Source: Acidimicrobiales bacterium (lineage in GTDB: Bacteria > Actinomycetota > Acidimicrobiia > Acidimicrobiales > Iamiaceae). Taken from it: a stretch of DNA of 64,000 bases. Positions 16,489 to 24,146 of this stretch are shown piece by piece. The DNA lies in assembly GCA_025463365.1 (NCBI GenBank), contig JAOBWM010000094.1, positions 1-64,000 on the forward strand, given 5' to 3'. The notes beneath the pieces were generated by a model. That model searched no databases. It worked only from the letters and a program-made list of their open reading frames with translations, and was not told where the DNA came from. How positions within the stretch are numbered: the stretch's first letter is position 1; the number at the start of each line of letters is the position of its first letter. Made by a program: the position numbers and the translations under genes.

Positions 16489-17040
16489 ATGGCCAGGGGG
16501 GAACGTGCCGGGTGGGCCTCCGCCGGCTGCGGCGCGTTCTCGCTGCTCGGGCTGCTGATCGGTGTCGGGCTCACGGTGTGGCTCGGTTCGCGCGTCGTGG
16601 ATGAGGTCGGCGGGCCGGTCGGGCCAGCCGCCCACGGCGATGCGACGCCGACGTTGCTCGCGTCGCCGGCCACCGCGATCACCGACCGCCAGAGGATCAC
16701 CGTGGACGGCGCCCACTTCGACATCGGCTCGACGGTGACGATCGTCCAATGCGCCAGGGTCCGCACCGCCGATCGATGTGACCCGTCGACGAGGACCAAG
16801 GCGAAGGTCACCGTGCTCGGCGGCCTGCAGTCCTCGTTCGCGGTCCACCGCGCCCTCGTGCTCGATGCAATGCCGCTCGACTGCGCCGCGCCCGGTTCGC
16901 GCTGCTTCCTCCGGGCCTCGACCGATGCGCCTCGTGCCCGCTCGGCCGACGCCGCGTTGACCATCACCGCCGCCACGCCACCGCCACCGAGTCCGACGAC
17001 GACCATGACGACGGCGACGGCGACGGCTCCTGGCGGGTGA
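16489..17040 (+). CDS. Membrane-anchored protein with neocarzinostatin-like domain
   Basis: 183 residues. A single membrane helix at about residues 13-34 (GAFSLLGLLIGVGLTVWLG) is followed by an extracytoplasmic part. ITVDGAHFDIGSTVTIVQCA resembles the beta-sandwich repeat of neocarzinostatin-family and similar actinobacterial secreted proteins, with paired cysteines near 85, 95, 130 and 137. The C-terminal 25 residues are P/T-rich. A binding or structural role at the cell surface is inferred. It converges on the LLM gene at 17094. Confidence 0.6.
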   Translation: MARGERAGWASAGCGAFSLLGLLIGVGLTVWLGSRVVDEVGGPVGPAAHGDATPTLLASPATAITDRQRITVDGAHFDIGSTVTIVQCARVRTADRCDPSTRTKAKVTVLGGLQSSFAVHRALVLDAMPLDCAAPGSRCFLRASTDAPRARSADAALTITAATPPPPSPTTTMTTATATAPGG

Positions 17041-17093
17041 CCCTCGCCGCTCGCGGGCGGCGCGGCGCGGCACGCATGAGCTTTGCCAGGCGG

Positions 17094-17954
17094 TCAGTCT
17101 CCGGGCGGCGAGACCTCGAGGCCGAGCCGGTCGGCCAGGGCGCGGATGGCGTCGACCGCTTCCTTGCTGCGGCGCCACGGCGTGACGATCAGGCGGTCGA
17201 CGCCGGCTGCCTCCCAGCGTTCGAGGTCGGCGGGCTCGTCGACCGTGCCCATGACCGTCACCTCGATGGCCCCGGGATCTCGCCCGGCGCCCTCGGCCAG
17301 GCGATGGAGCTCGGCGACCCGCTCCGCCGCCGACTCGGGCGTGTGGGCCATCCCGAGCCAGCCGTCGCCGAGCTCGGCGGCGCGGCGCAGGGCCCGCTTC
17401 GATTCCCCGCCCACGAGGATCGGCGGGCCGCCGGGCCGGACCGGCTTGGGCTCGAAGGCCACCGGCTCGAAGGGGAAGAACTCGCCGTCGTGGCTGATCT
17501 CGGGCTCGGTCCAGAGCCGCCGCACGACCTCGATGGCTTCGTCGAGCCGCGCGCCGCGGGTCGCTGGGTCGAGTCCGGCGGCCCGCCATTCGGTGGTGAG
17601 CCAGCCCGCACCGACGCCGCAGAGGGCCCGGCCCTTCGACAGCACGTCGAGCGTGGCGAACCCTCGAGCCGAGATGAACGGATGACGGATGCCCAGGAGG
17701 TAGACGAACGTGCCGAGCTTGAGGTGCTCGGTCTTGGCCGCCAGGTACGAGAGGTAGCTGCACGCGTCGAAGACCGGGACGGTGGGCGGCACGGGCGGGT
17801 GTTCCTCGCCGGGGATCAGCTGGCCCGAGATCTCGAGCGGGAACACGAGGTGCTCGGGGAGCCACACCGACTCGTAGCCGAGCCCGTCGGCCTCGATCGC
17901 CACCCGTTCCCAGAAGGCCGGGTTGAGCTGACCGAACGTGATCCCGAGGTGCAT
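17094..17954 (-). CDS. LLM-class F420-dependent oxidoreductase (copy B)
   Basis: 286 residues, ATG at 17954 with AGGAG about 7 nt upstream. Luciferase-like TIM barrel: GVGAGWLTTEWRAAG (near 125) and ILVGGESKRALRRAAELGDGW (near 185) are the cofactor-binding blocks, and LGTFVYLLGIRHP is typical of TIGR03619-type F420 enzymes. It is transcribed divergently from amidohydrolase B, with two palindromic operators between them. This mirrors the family pairing found elsewhere in the window (amidohydrolase A, LLM A). Confidence 0.85.
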   Translation of the reverse strand: MHLGITFGQLNPAFWERVAIEADGLGYESVWLPEHLVFPLEISGQLIPGEEHPPVPPTVPVFDACSYLSYLAAKTEHLKLGTFVYLLGIRHPFISARGFATLDVLSKGRALCGVGAGWLTTEWRAAGLDPATRGARLDEAIEVVRRLWTEPEISHDGEFFPFEPVAFEPKPVRPGGPPILVGGESKRALRRAAELGDGWLGMAHTPESAAERVAELHRLAEGAGRDPGAIEVTVMGTVDEPADLERWEAAGVDRLIVTPWRRSKEAVDAIRALADRLGLEVSPPGD

Positions 17955-18000
17955 GCGGTGCTCCTGTGCTGGCAGGCCGATGGGTCGGAGCCTGTGTGGT

Positions 18001-18019
18001 CCCTGACGGAGCGTCAGGG
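18001..18019. promoter_or_regulatory. TetR-type operator, 19-bp palindrome
   Basis: CCCTGACG-GAG-CGTCAGGG has 8-bp perfect arms, the longest of the set. It lies 47 bp upstream of LLM oxidoreductase B and only 6 bp from the next operator, in a divergent promoter region. Confidence 0.75.
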
Positions 18020-18025
18020 TAGTAT

Positions 18026-18040
18026 CTGACGGTCCGTCAG
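18026..18040. promoter_or_regulatory. TetR-type operator, CTGACGGTCCGTCAG
   Basis: Identical in all 15 bases to the site upstream of amidohydrolase A, and at the same distance (20 bp) from the start codon of the paralogous amidohydrolase B. Confidence 0.75.
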
Positions 18041-18060
18041 AAACGTGGGAGGAACGGTCG

Positions 18061-19305
18061 ATGACCGAGCTGCCGAGGATCATCAGCGTCGACGACCACG
18101 TGGTCGAGCCCGCGCACGTGTGGCAGGAATGGCTGCCCCAACGGTTCAAGGCCGACGGACCGCGGATCGAGCGGCGGGGCATCGGCGCCATGAAGCACAT
18201 CGGTGGCGGCACCTACGAGCAGTCCTTCGACCCCGAGGGCCGCCCGGCTGACTGCTGGGTGTTCGGCGACCTCGTCTACATCCACAAGCGCCACGTCGCC
18301 GCCGTCGGGTACTCCCGCGACGAGATGACCATGACGCCCATGACCTACGACGAGATGCGTCCAGGTTGCTACGAGCCAAAGGCTCGCATCGCCGACCAGG
18401 AGATGAACCACGTCGAGGCGTCGCTCTGCTTCCCGAGCTTCCCCCGCTTCTGCGGGCAGACGTTCACCGAGCACCCCGACCGCGAGATGGGCCTGGCGTG
18501 CGTCGAGGCCTACAACGACTGGATGGTCGAGGAGTGGTGCGGCGACTCCGGCGGCGCCCTCATCCCGCTGATCATCGTGCCGCTGTGGGATGCCGAGTTG
18601 GCGGCCGCCGAGGTCCGCCGCAACGCCGAGCGCGGCGTGCACGCGGTGTGCTTCAGCGAGATCCCGCCCCACCTCGGCCTGCCGTCGATCCACTCGGGCC
18701 ACTGGGACCCGTTCATCGCGGCCTGCGAGGAGACCGACACCACGATCAACATGCACATCGGGTCGTCGTCTCGCATGCCGGCCACCTCTGGCGACGCGCC
18801 GGTGGCCGTGGCGGCGTCACTGTCGTTCAACAACTCGATGGCTTCGATGAGCGACTGGCTGTTCAGCGGGAAGCTCGTGCAGTTCCCCGACCTGAAGATC
18901 GCCTACAGCGAGGGCCAGATCGGCTGGATCCCCTACCTGCTCGAGCGGGTCGACGACGTCTGGCGCGAGCACCGGGCGTGGGGCGGGGTGAAGGACCTCA
19001 TCCCCGAGCCGCCGAGCACCTACTACTACCGCAACGTCTTCGGCTGCTTCTTCCGCGATCGCCACGGGCTCGTGAGCCTCGACGTGGTCGGCGAGGACAA
19101 CGTCACCTTCGAGACGGACTACCCGCACACCGACTCCACCTGGCCCGAGACCAAGCAGGTGGCCGAGAAGCTGGTGGAAGGCCTCACCGACGAGCAGATC
19201 TACAAGGCCATGCGCGGCAACGCCATCCGCATGCTCTCGCTGCCGCTCGACCAGGACCGCAAGACGGAGCCCGGCGCCCGGCGCGCTGCGGCCCTCGGCG
19301 CCTGA
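18061..19305 (+). CDS. Amidohydrolase-family metalloenzyme (copy B)
   Basis: 414 residues, ATG preceded by GGGAGGA about 6 nt upstream. SVDDHVVEP (residues 10-18), the NMHIGSSSRMPAT block and FETDYPHTDSTWP are the metal-site regions of the ACMSD-like amidohydrolases. It shares long identical blocks with copy A (for example CFPSFPRFCGQTF and AYSEGQIGWIPY). It has a 15-residue charged extension at the C-terminus that copy A lacks. Function is inferred as hydrolysis or decarboxylation in the same pathway. Followed 25 bp downstream by an enoyl-CoA hydratase gene that has its own promoter-like element. Confidence 0.85.
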   Translation: MTELPRIISVDDHVVEPAHVWQEWLPQRFKADGPRIERRGIGAMKHIGGGTYEQSFDPEGRPADCWVFGDLVYIHKRHVAAVGYSRDEMTMTPMTYDEMRPGCYEPKARIADQEMNHVEASLCFPSFPRFCGQTFTEHPDREMGLACVEAYNDWMVEEWCGDSGGALIPLIIVPLWDAELAAAEVRRNAERGVHAVCFSEIPPHLGLPSIHSGHWDPFIAACEETDTTINMHIGSSSRMPATSGDAPVAVAASLSFNNSMASMSDWLFSGKLVQFPDLKIAYSEGQIGWIPYLLERVDDVWREHRAWGGVKDLIPEPPSTYYYRNVFGCFFRDRHGLVSLDVVGEDNVTFETDYPHTDSTWPETKQVAEKLVEGLTDEQIYKAMRGNAIRMLSLPLDQDRKTEPGARRAAALGA

Positions 19306-19318
19306 CCCGCCGCTCCCC

Positions 19319-19324
19319 TACGTT
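19319..19324 (+). promoter_or_regulatory. -10 element TACGTT of a probable leaderless promoter
   Basis: TACGTT lies 6 nt before the ATG at 19331, in the 25-bp gap after amidohydrolase B. It would give a leaderless transcript of the hydratase in addition to read-through from the upstream gene. Confidence 0.45.
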
Positions 19325-19330
19325 CAGGCC

Positions 19331-20146
19331 ATGCCGACCGACCTGAGCTCGTTCGAGACCCTGCGCGCCGAGCAGCGCGGCGCCGTCGTGTGGATCTGGC
19401 TGGACCGGCCCGAGAAGTACCACGCGTTCGACAAGGTGATGTGCGACGAGCTGTCGGGCCTCTGGCGCTCCCTCCGCACCGACGGCTCGGTGCGCTCGGT
19501 CGTGCTGTCGGCCACGGGAGACAAGGCGTTCTGCACCGGCATCGACCGCGACTTCGTGCCGGCCGAAGGCGGCGCCACCTACGACTTCTCGCCGTTCACC
19601 TACGACGACCCGGGCCAGCTGCTCGGGCCCAAGGCGAACGACCTGTGGAAGCCAGTCGTGTGCGCGGTCAACGGGATGGCATGCGGCGGGGCGTTCTACC
19701 TGCTGGGCGAAGTCGACGTGCTCGTGGCCGCCGAGCACGCCACGTTCTTCGACCCCCACGTCACCTACGGCATGCCTGCCGTCTACGAGCCGCTGTTGAT
19801 GCTCCACCGGGGCATGCCCTTCGGCGAGATCTTGCGCATGACCCTGCTCGGCAACCACGAGCGCATGTCCGCGGCGCGGGCCCTGGAGATCGGCCTCGTG
19901 TCGGAGGTGTGCCCGTCGGCCGACCTCGAGGAGCGCGCCGGCTGGGTGGCCGACACGATCGCCTCGGCCCCCACGGGCCCGATGCAGGCGACCCTGCGCA
20001 CGCTGTGGGCCGGCCGCGAGCTCAGCCGACAGCAGGCCCTGTCGCTCGGCAACACCTTCCTCCAGCTCGGCATGTCCGAGGAGTCGCTGGCCGAAGGCCA
20101 AGCCACCTTCGCCGCCGGTTCGAGGGCCAAGCCCCGCATCCGCTGA
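19331..20146 (+). CDS. Enoyl-CoA hydratase/isomerase family protein
   Basis: 271 residues. Crotonase motifs: FCTGIDRDF (first oxyanion segment, near residue 64) and NGMACGGAFYLLGEVDVLVA (second, near 115). The region after the core (THVTYGMPAVYEPLLM-type sequence) diverges from canonical hydratases, so the reaction could be hydration, isomerisation or C-C bond hydrolysis of a CoA thioester. Same strand as amidohydrolase B. Confidence 0.85.
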   Translation: MPTDLSSFETLRAEQRGAVVWIWLDRPEKYHAFDKVMCDELSGLWRSLRTDGSVRSVVLSATGDKAFCTGIDRDFVPAEGGATYDFSPFTYDDPGQLLGPKANDLWKPVVCAVNGMACGGAFYLLGEVDVLVAAEHATFFDPHVTYGMPAVYEPLLMLHRGMPFGEILRMTLLGNHERMSAARALEIGLVSEVCPSADLEERAGWVADTIASAPTGPMQATLRTLWAGRELSRQQALSLGNTFLQLGMSEESLAEGQATFAAGSRAKPRIR

Positions 20147-20204
20147 CCCGCCGACCCGCCGACCCGCCGCGGCCCTCGGCCGACGCGCCCCCGCGGGCTA
20201 TTCC

Positions 20205-20239
20205 TGTCGATCGTCGACCTCCTGGGGCCACGATCGACA
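20205..20239. terminator. 10-bp hairpin between convergent genes
   Basis: TGTCGATCGT (20205-20214) pairs with ACGATCGACA (20230-20239) across a 15-nt loop; ACAC-AAATTC-GTGT follows at once. It sits between the ends of the hydratase and the YcaQ-type gene, so a bidirectional terminator is likely. The tandem GACCCGCC at 20145-20170 is the only other feature of this gap. Confidence 0.5.
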
Positions 20240-20289
20240 CAAATTCGTGTCCCCGGGGCGGATCGGTGGGCGGGGAGGCGACGCCGGGG

Positions 20290-21510
20290 TCAGAGGTGGG
20301 CGACGGCGCGGGCGAGGTCGGCGGCCAGGTCGCCCTTCGGCTTGACGACGACGCCGGCGTCGAGGCCGAGGAAGACGGCGAGCTCGGCCAGTTCGGCGGC
20401 CAGCTCGTCGGCCACGTGGTCGGTCTCGACGTGGGCCTCGGCGAACGCCGCCTGGACGAGCAGCACCCCGGCCTGGCGATCCGACTTGAGGTCGACGCGG
20501 GCCACCAGGTCGCCGTCGAGCAGGAACGGGAGCACGTAGTAGCCGTGGATCCGCTTCGGCTTCGGGACGTAGATCTCGATGCGGTAGCGGAAGCCCCACA
20601 GCCGCTCTGCCCGCGACCGCTCCCAGACGAGCGAGTCGAACGGTGACAGCAGCGCGCGCCCGCGGTGCCGGTTCGGACGACGAGCATCGGGGTCGAGGTA
20701 GGCGTGCTCCTTCCAGCCCTCGACGTGCGCCGGCACCAGCCGGCCCTCGGCCACCAGCTCGGCGAGCAGCGGGCGGGACTCGGGGATGTTCAGCCGGAAG
20801 TAGTCGGCCAGATCGCGAGCCGTGCCGATGCCGTGGGAACGGGCGCCGATCAGCAGCAGGTCCTTCTTGGCGTCATGGCGACTCGGGGTCGCGGCATCGA
20901 GCACGCCGGAAGGGAGCATGCGCTCGGGCAGGTCGTAGCGACGCTCGAAGTTGGGGCCGCGGCGGGCCGTGACCTGCCCGCTCCAGAACAGGTACTCCAT
21001 GGCGACCTTGCCGGGACTCCAGCCCCACATGCCGTCGTGGCGCTCGCCGGCACCTTCGATCTCGCCCATGGTCACCGGGCCCTTCAAGGCGACCTGGGTG
21101 AGCACGTTCGCCACGAGCTCGGGATGCTCGCGGTTGATGCGGCCCACGCGTCCCCACGTGCCCCGACCCTCGCGGGCGTCGTCCATGCGCCAGCGCAGCA
21201 ACGGGTGCAACCCGACCGGGACGTGCGACGCCTCGTGGGCCCAGTACTCGAAGATGTCGCCGGCCTTGGTCAGCAACGGGATCAGGTCGCGGCGGTGGTG
21301 CCCGAGCCGGGCGAAGAGCGGCAGCTCCTGGGAGCGGGCGAGCACGTTGACCGAGTCGATCTGGATGATGCCGACCCGGTCGAACACCTTGCGGCCGTGG
21401 CGACGGTCGACCGCACCGACCGGCCTGCGGTCGGCGAAGCCCTGGGCGCCGAGCGCGATCCGACGGGCCTGGTCGAGCGAGAGGGAAACGGGCGAGGGGG
21501 CTCCGGGCAC
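20290..21510 (-). CDS. YcaQ/AlkZ-like winged-helix DNA glycosylase
   Basis: About 406 residues from GTG 21510; GTG 21546 would add 12. The segment VGIIQIDSVNVLARSQELPL carries the Gln-x-Asp motif of YcaQ-type (AlkX-like) glycosylases, which excise alkylated or cross-linked bases. Further family blocks are YWAHEASHVP, GWSPGKVAMEYLFWSGQV, LSPFDSLVWERSRAERLWGF and YVPKPKRIHGYYVLPFL. It acts in DNA repair and is unrelated to the neighbouring catabolic genes. Transcribed away from the acyl-CoA synthetase at 21574. Confidence 0.85.
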   Translation of the reverse strand: MPGAPSPVSLSLDQARRIALGAQGFADRRPVGAVDRRHGRKVFDRVGIIQIDSVNVLARSQELPLFARLGHHRRDLIPLLTKAGDIFEYWAHEASHVPVGLHPLLRWRMDDAREGRGTWGRVGRINREHPELVANVLTQVALKGPVTMGEIEGAGERHDGMWGWSPGKVAMEYLFWSGQVTARRGPNFERRYDLPERMLPSGVLDAATPSRHDAKKDLLLIGARSHGIGTARDLADYFRLNIPESRPLLAELVAEGRLVPAHVEGWKEHAYLDPDARRPNRHRGRALLSPFDSLVWERSRAERLWGFRYRIEIYVPKPKRIHGYYVLPFLLDGDLVARVDLKSDRQAGVLLVQAAFAEAHVETDHVADELAAELAELAVFLGLDAGVVVKPKGDLAADLARAVAHL

Positions 21511-21559
21511 GGCCGACAGGATGCCAGAGCACCATGCCGCTCCCACCGGGTCCGTTGCC

Positions 21560-21565
21560 TAGCGT
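21560..21565 (+). promoter_or_regulatory. -10 element TAGCGT of a probable leaderless promoter
   Basis: TAGCGT ends 8 nt before GTG 21574. This spacing favours 21574 over the GTG at 21568 as start of the acyl-CoA synthetase. Confidence 0.4.
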
Positions 21566-21573
21566 CGGTGGCC

Positions 21574-23055
21574 GTGTCGGACAGCGAGGTCGATCCGCGA
21601 CAGAGGCCGTACCTTCCGGCGACGGTGGCCGAAGCGGCGCGCCGGTTCGGTGACCGGTCCGCGTTCGTCGACCCCGACGGCGCCGTGCTCACCTACGCCG
21701 AGCTCCACGATCGCAGCGACGAGGTTGCTGCAGGGATGGCCGTCGCCGGCGTACGCCCCGGCGCGATCGTGGGCCTGACGCTCCCGTCGACGTCGGCCTG
21801 GGTCGTCGCGTACGTGGCCGCCGCCAAGCTCGGCGCGGCGACGGCCGGCGTGAACCCGCGGCTGACCGATGCCGAGCGGACCGCCTGCCTCGACCGCGTG
21901 GACCCTGACCTGGTCGTGGCCGATGCCGACGCCGTGGCAACTCTGGCCCGCACCGGCTCCCGGCCCGACGCCATCGACCCGGACCCCGATCGCCCGGTCG
22001 CCATCGTCTTCACGTCCGGGACCACCGGGCTGCCGAAGGGCGCCTGGTTCACCGACCGGCAGCTGGCCGCCGTGACGCGCTACGACGTCGGCGACGCGTG
22101 GGGAGGCCCGAAACCGATCGCCCAGTACGGCGCCACCCAGTTCGCCCACATCGGGTTCACCACCAAGCTCGCCTGGTACCTGCGGCTCGGGACGACGACC
22201 CACCTGCTGGCTCGTTGGCGGGCCGCGGACGTGCTCGACCTCGTCGAGCGCGAGCGCATCGCAACCCTCGGCGGCGTCGCGCCTCAGATGGCCCTGATGC
22301 TGCGCGACCCGGACTTCGACGCTCGCGACCTTGACTGCGTGAAGCTCATCGTGATGGGCGGCTCGGCCTCGCCCCCGGCGTTGGTCGAGGAGGCGAGGCG
22401 CAGGTTCGACGCCGCCTATTCGATCCGATGGTCGCTGACCGAGTCGGGCGGGGTCGGTACCGGCACCGCGCCCGACGCACCCGATCACGAGGCGCTGCAC
22501 ACGGTCGGCCGGCCCCGGCCCGGCATCGACGTCGAGATCCGCGACACCGGCGATCGGCCGGTTTCCATCGGTGAGGTCGGGACGGTCTGGCTGCACTCCG
22601 AGGCCACGATGTCCGGCTACTGGAAGGACCCGGCGGCCACGGCTGACGCGCTCGTCGGGGGCTGGCTGCGCACCGGCGACCTCGGCCGGCTCGACGACAC
22701 CGGGTGCCTCACGCTCGCCGGCCGGTCCGGGGACCTGTTCATCCGCGGCGGCTACAACGTCCACCCCGCCGAGGTGGCCGGGGTGCTCGGCCAGCATCCG
22801 GCCGTGGCCGACGTGACGGTGGTCTCGCGCCCCCACGACGTGCTCGGGGAGATCGGCGTGGCCGTGGTCGTGCCCGTCGACCCGGCGGCGCCGCCGACGC
22901 TCGAGGACCTCCGTCGCCATGCCTCGGCCACGCTCTCCCACCACAAGCTGCCCGAGGCCCTGATCGTGGTCGACGACCTCCCCCTGACGGCGATGCAGAA
23001 GGTCGACCGCCGCGCCCTCGCCCGCCTCGTCGCCCAGGGGCCCGACCACCCCTGA
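21574..23055 (+). CDS. AMP-dependent acyl-CoA synthetase/ligase
   Basis: 493 residues. Adenylation motifs: VAIVFTSGTTGLPKGAW (P-loop), WSLTES, GWLRTGDLGRLDD, RGGYNVHPAEVAGVL and the C-terminal LTAMQKVDRRAL with the acyl-transfer Lys. It is shorter than FadD3-like proteins and belongs to a different subgroup. It activates a carboxylic acid to the CoA thioester; substrate unknown. It is followed by an operator and an enoyl-CoA hydratase gene on the same strand. Confidence 0.85.
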   Translation: MSDSEVDPRQRPYLPATVAEAARRFGDRSAFVDPDGAVLTYAELHDRSDEVAAGMAVAGVRPGAIVGLTLPSTSAWVVAYVAAAKLGAATAGVNPRLTDAERTACLDRVDPDLVVADADAVATLARTGSRPDAIDPDPDRPVAIVFTSGTTGLPKGAWFTDRQLAAVTRYDVGDAWGGPKPIAQYGATQFAHIGFTTKLAWYLRLGTTTHLLARWRAADVLDLVERERIATLGGVAPQMALMLRDPDFDARDLDCVKLIVMGGSASPPALVEEARRRFDAAYSIRWSLTESGGVGTGTAPDAPDHEALHTVGRPRPGIDVEIRDTGDRPVSIGEVGTVWLHSEATMSGYWKDPAATADALVGGWLRTGDLGRLDDTGCLTLAGRSGDLFIRGGYNVHPAEVAGVLGQHPAVADVTVVSRPHDVLGEIGVAVVVPVDPAAPPTLEDLRRHASATLSHHKLPEALIVVDDLPLTAMQKVDRRALARLVAQGPDHP

Positions 23056-23083
23056 CAGGCTCCGGCTCGGGCCCGGGCTCGGA

Positions 23084-23100
23084 CCTGACGGGGCGTCAGG
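23084..23100. promoter_or_regulatory. TetR-type operator, CCTGACG-GGG-CGTCAGG
   Basis: Perfect 7-bp arms, 45 bp upstream of the GTG at 23145. A TACGCT element (23109-23114) lies between operator and gene, so the operator covers the expected -35 region. Confidence 0.7.
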
Positions 23101-23144
23101 ACAACCCGTACGCTTCGCCCGACCGACCACGCAGGAGCCCCACC

Positions 23145-23984
23145 GTGCCCACCCCGTCGTCCGAACTCCCCCTCACCGAACAGGTCCTGCACCGAGTCGA
23201 CGAGCGCGGCGTGGCCTGGATCACGCTGAACCGGGGCGACGTCAAGAACGCCATCAGTCCCGACCAACGCGACCGGGTCATCGAGCTGTTGGGCGACGCC
23301 AGCGCGGACCTCGGCATCCGGGTCGTCGTGCTCGGTGCCACCGGTGACGCGTTCTGCACCGGAGCCGACCTGCGGGCCAGCCGCCCGCCGGCGCCGAGGC
23401 CCGACGACGCGCCGGCACGGGGTGTCGGCGAGGTCGCCAAGATGATCCGCGACGGTGCCCAGCGCCTGGTGGCCGCCGTCCTCGACTGCGAGAAGCCCGT
23501 GATCGCGGCGGTGGGCGGCACGGCTGCCGGGATCGGCGCCCACCTCGCCCTGGCCGCCGACCTCGTCGTGGCGGCCGAGGGCGTGCGCTTCATCGAGGTC
23601 TTCGTGCGCCGCGGCCTCGTGCCCGACGGCGGTGGGGCGTACCTGCTCCCCCGGATGGTCGGCGTGCAGAAGGCCAAGGAGCTCCTGTTCTTCGGCGACG
23701 ACCTCAGCGCAACCGACGCCGCCGCCCTCGGCCTGGTGAACCGGGTCGTGCCGGCCGACGAGCTCGACGCGGCCGTCGACGAGTGGGCCGCCCGCCTCGC
23801 CGTCGGCCCCACCCGCGCCCTCGCCCTCACCAAGTGGCTCGTCAACCGCTCGCTCGACACCGATCGGGCCACCGCCTTCCACGAGGAGGCCGTCGCCCAG
23901 GAGCTCAACATGGGCACCGTCGACGCCAACGAGGGCGTCGCCGCGTTCGTCGAGCGCCGCTCCCCGACCTATCGGGGCTGGTGA
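23145..23984 (+). CDS. Enoyl-CoA hydratase family protein
   Basis: 279 residues, GTG with AGGAG about 8 nt upstream. FCTGADLRAS near residue 67 and GGTAAGIGAHLALAADLVVA near 125 form the oxyanion hole. FIEVFVRRGLVPDGGGAYLLPR follows, which keeps a Glu and an Asp where catalytic acids of hydratases and isomerases sit. This is the most canonical of the three crotonase proteins here. Under control of the 23084 operator. Confidence 0.88.
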   Translation: MPTPSSELPLTEQVLHRVDERGVAWITLNRGDVKNAISPDQRDRVIELLGDASADLGIRVVVLGATGDAFCTGADLRASRPPAPRPDDAPARGVGEVAKMIRDGAQRLVAAVLDCEKPVIAAVGGTAAGIGAHLALAADLVVAAEGVRFIEVFVRRGLVPDGGGAYLLPRMVGVQKAKELLFFGDDLSATDAAALGLVNRVVPADELDAAVDEWAARLAVGPTRALALTKWLVNRSLDTDRATAFHEEAVAQELNMGTVDANEGVAAFVERRSPTYRGW

Positions 23985-24038
23985 CCAACCCGTTTTCCGT
24001 GCCCCGCGATGGTGTTCTAGTGTTATCGACCTGCCCAT

Positions 24039-24113
24039 TCGGGGGTGGTGTAATCGGTAACACAGCAGCTTCTGGTGCTGCCTTTGGGGGTTCGAGTCCT
24101 CCCCCCCGAGCCA
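24039..24113 (+). tRNA. tRNA-Gln (CTG)
   Basis: 75 nt. Acceptor TCGGGGG pairs with CCCCCGA; D-arm GTGTAATCGGTAACAC; anticodon arm GCAGC-TTCTGGT-GCTGC with anticodon CTG; T-arm GGGGG-TTCGAGT-CCTCC; discriminator G and encoded CCA. All arms are intact. Confidence 0.95.
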
Positions 24114-24146
24114 AGTTCGACGGGAAGCGCGACGGCCGGCCGGTGC

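Noticed and set aside
15523-17865. Single 780-codon leftward gene
   Set aside because: It would cross a rightward membrane-protein gene and the LLM gene; only the part up to the GTG at 16380 has a Shine-Dalgarno and sensible composition.
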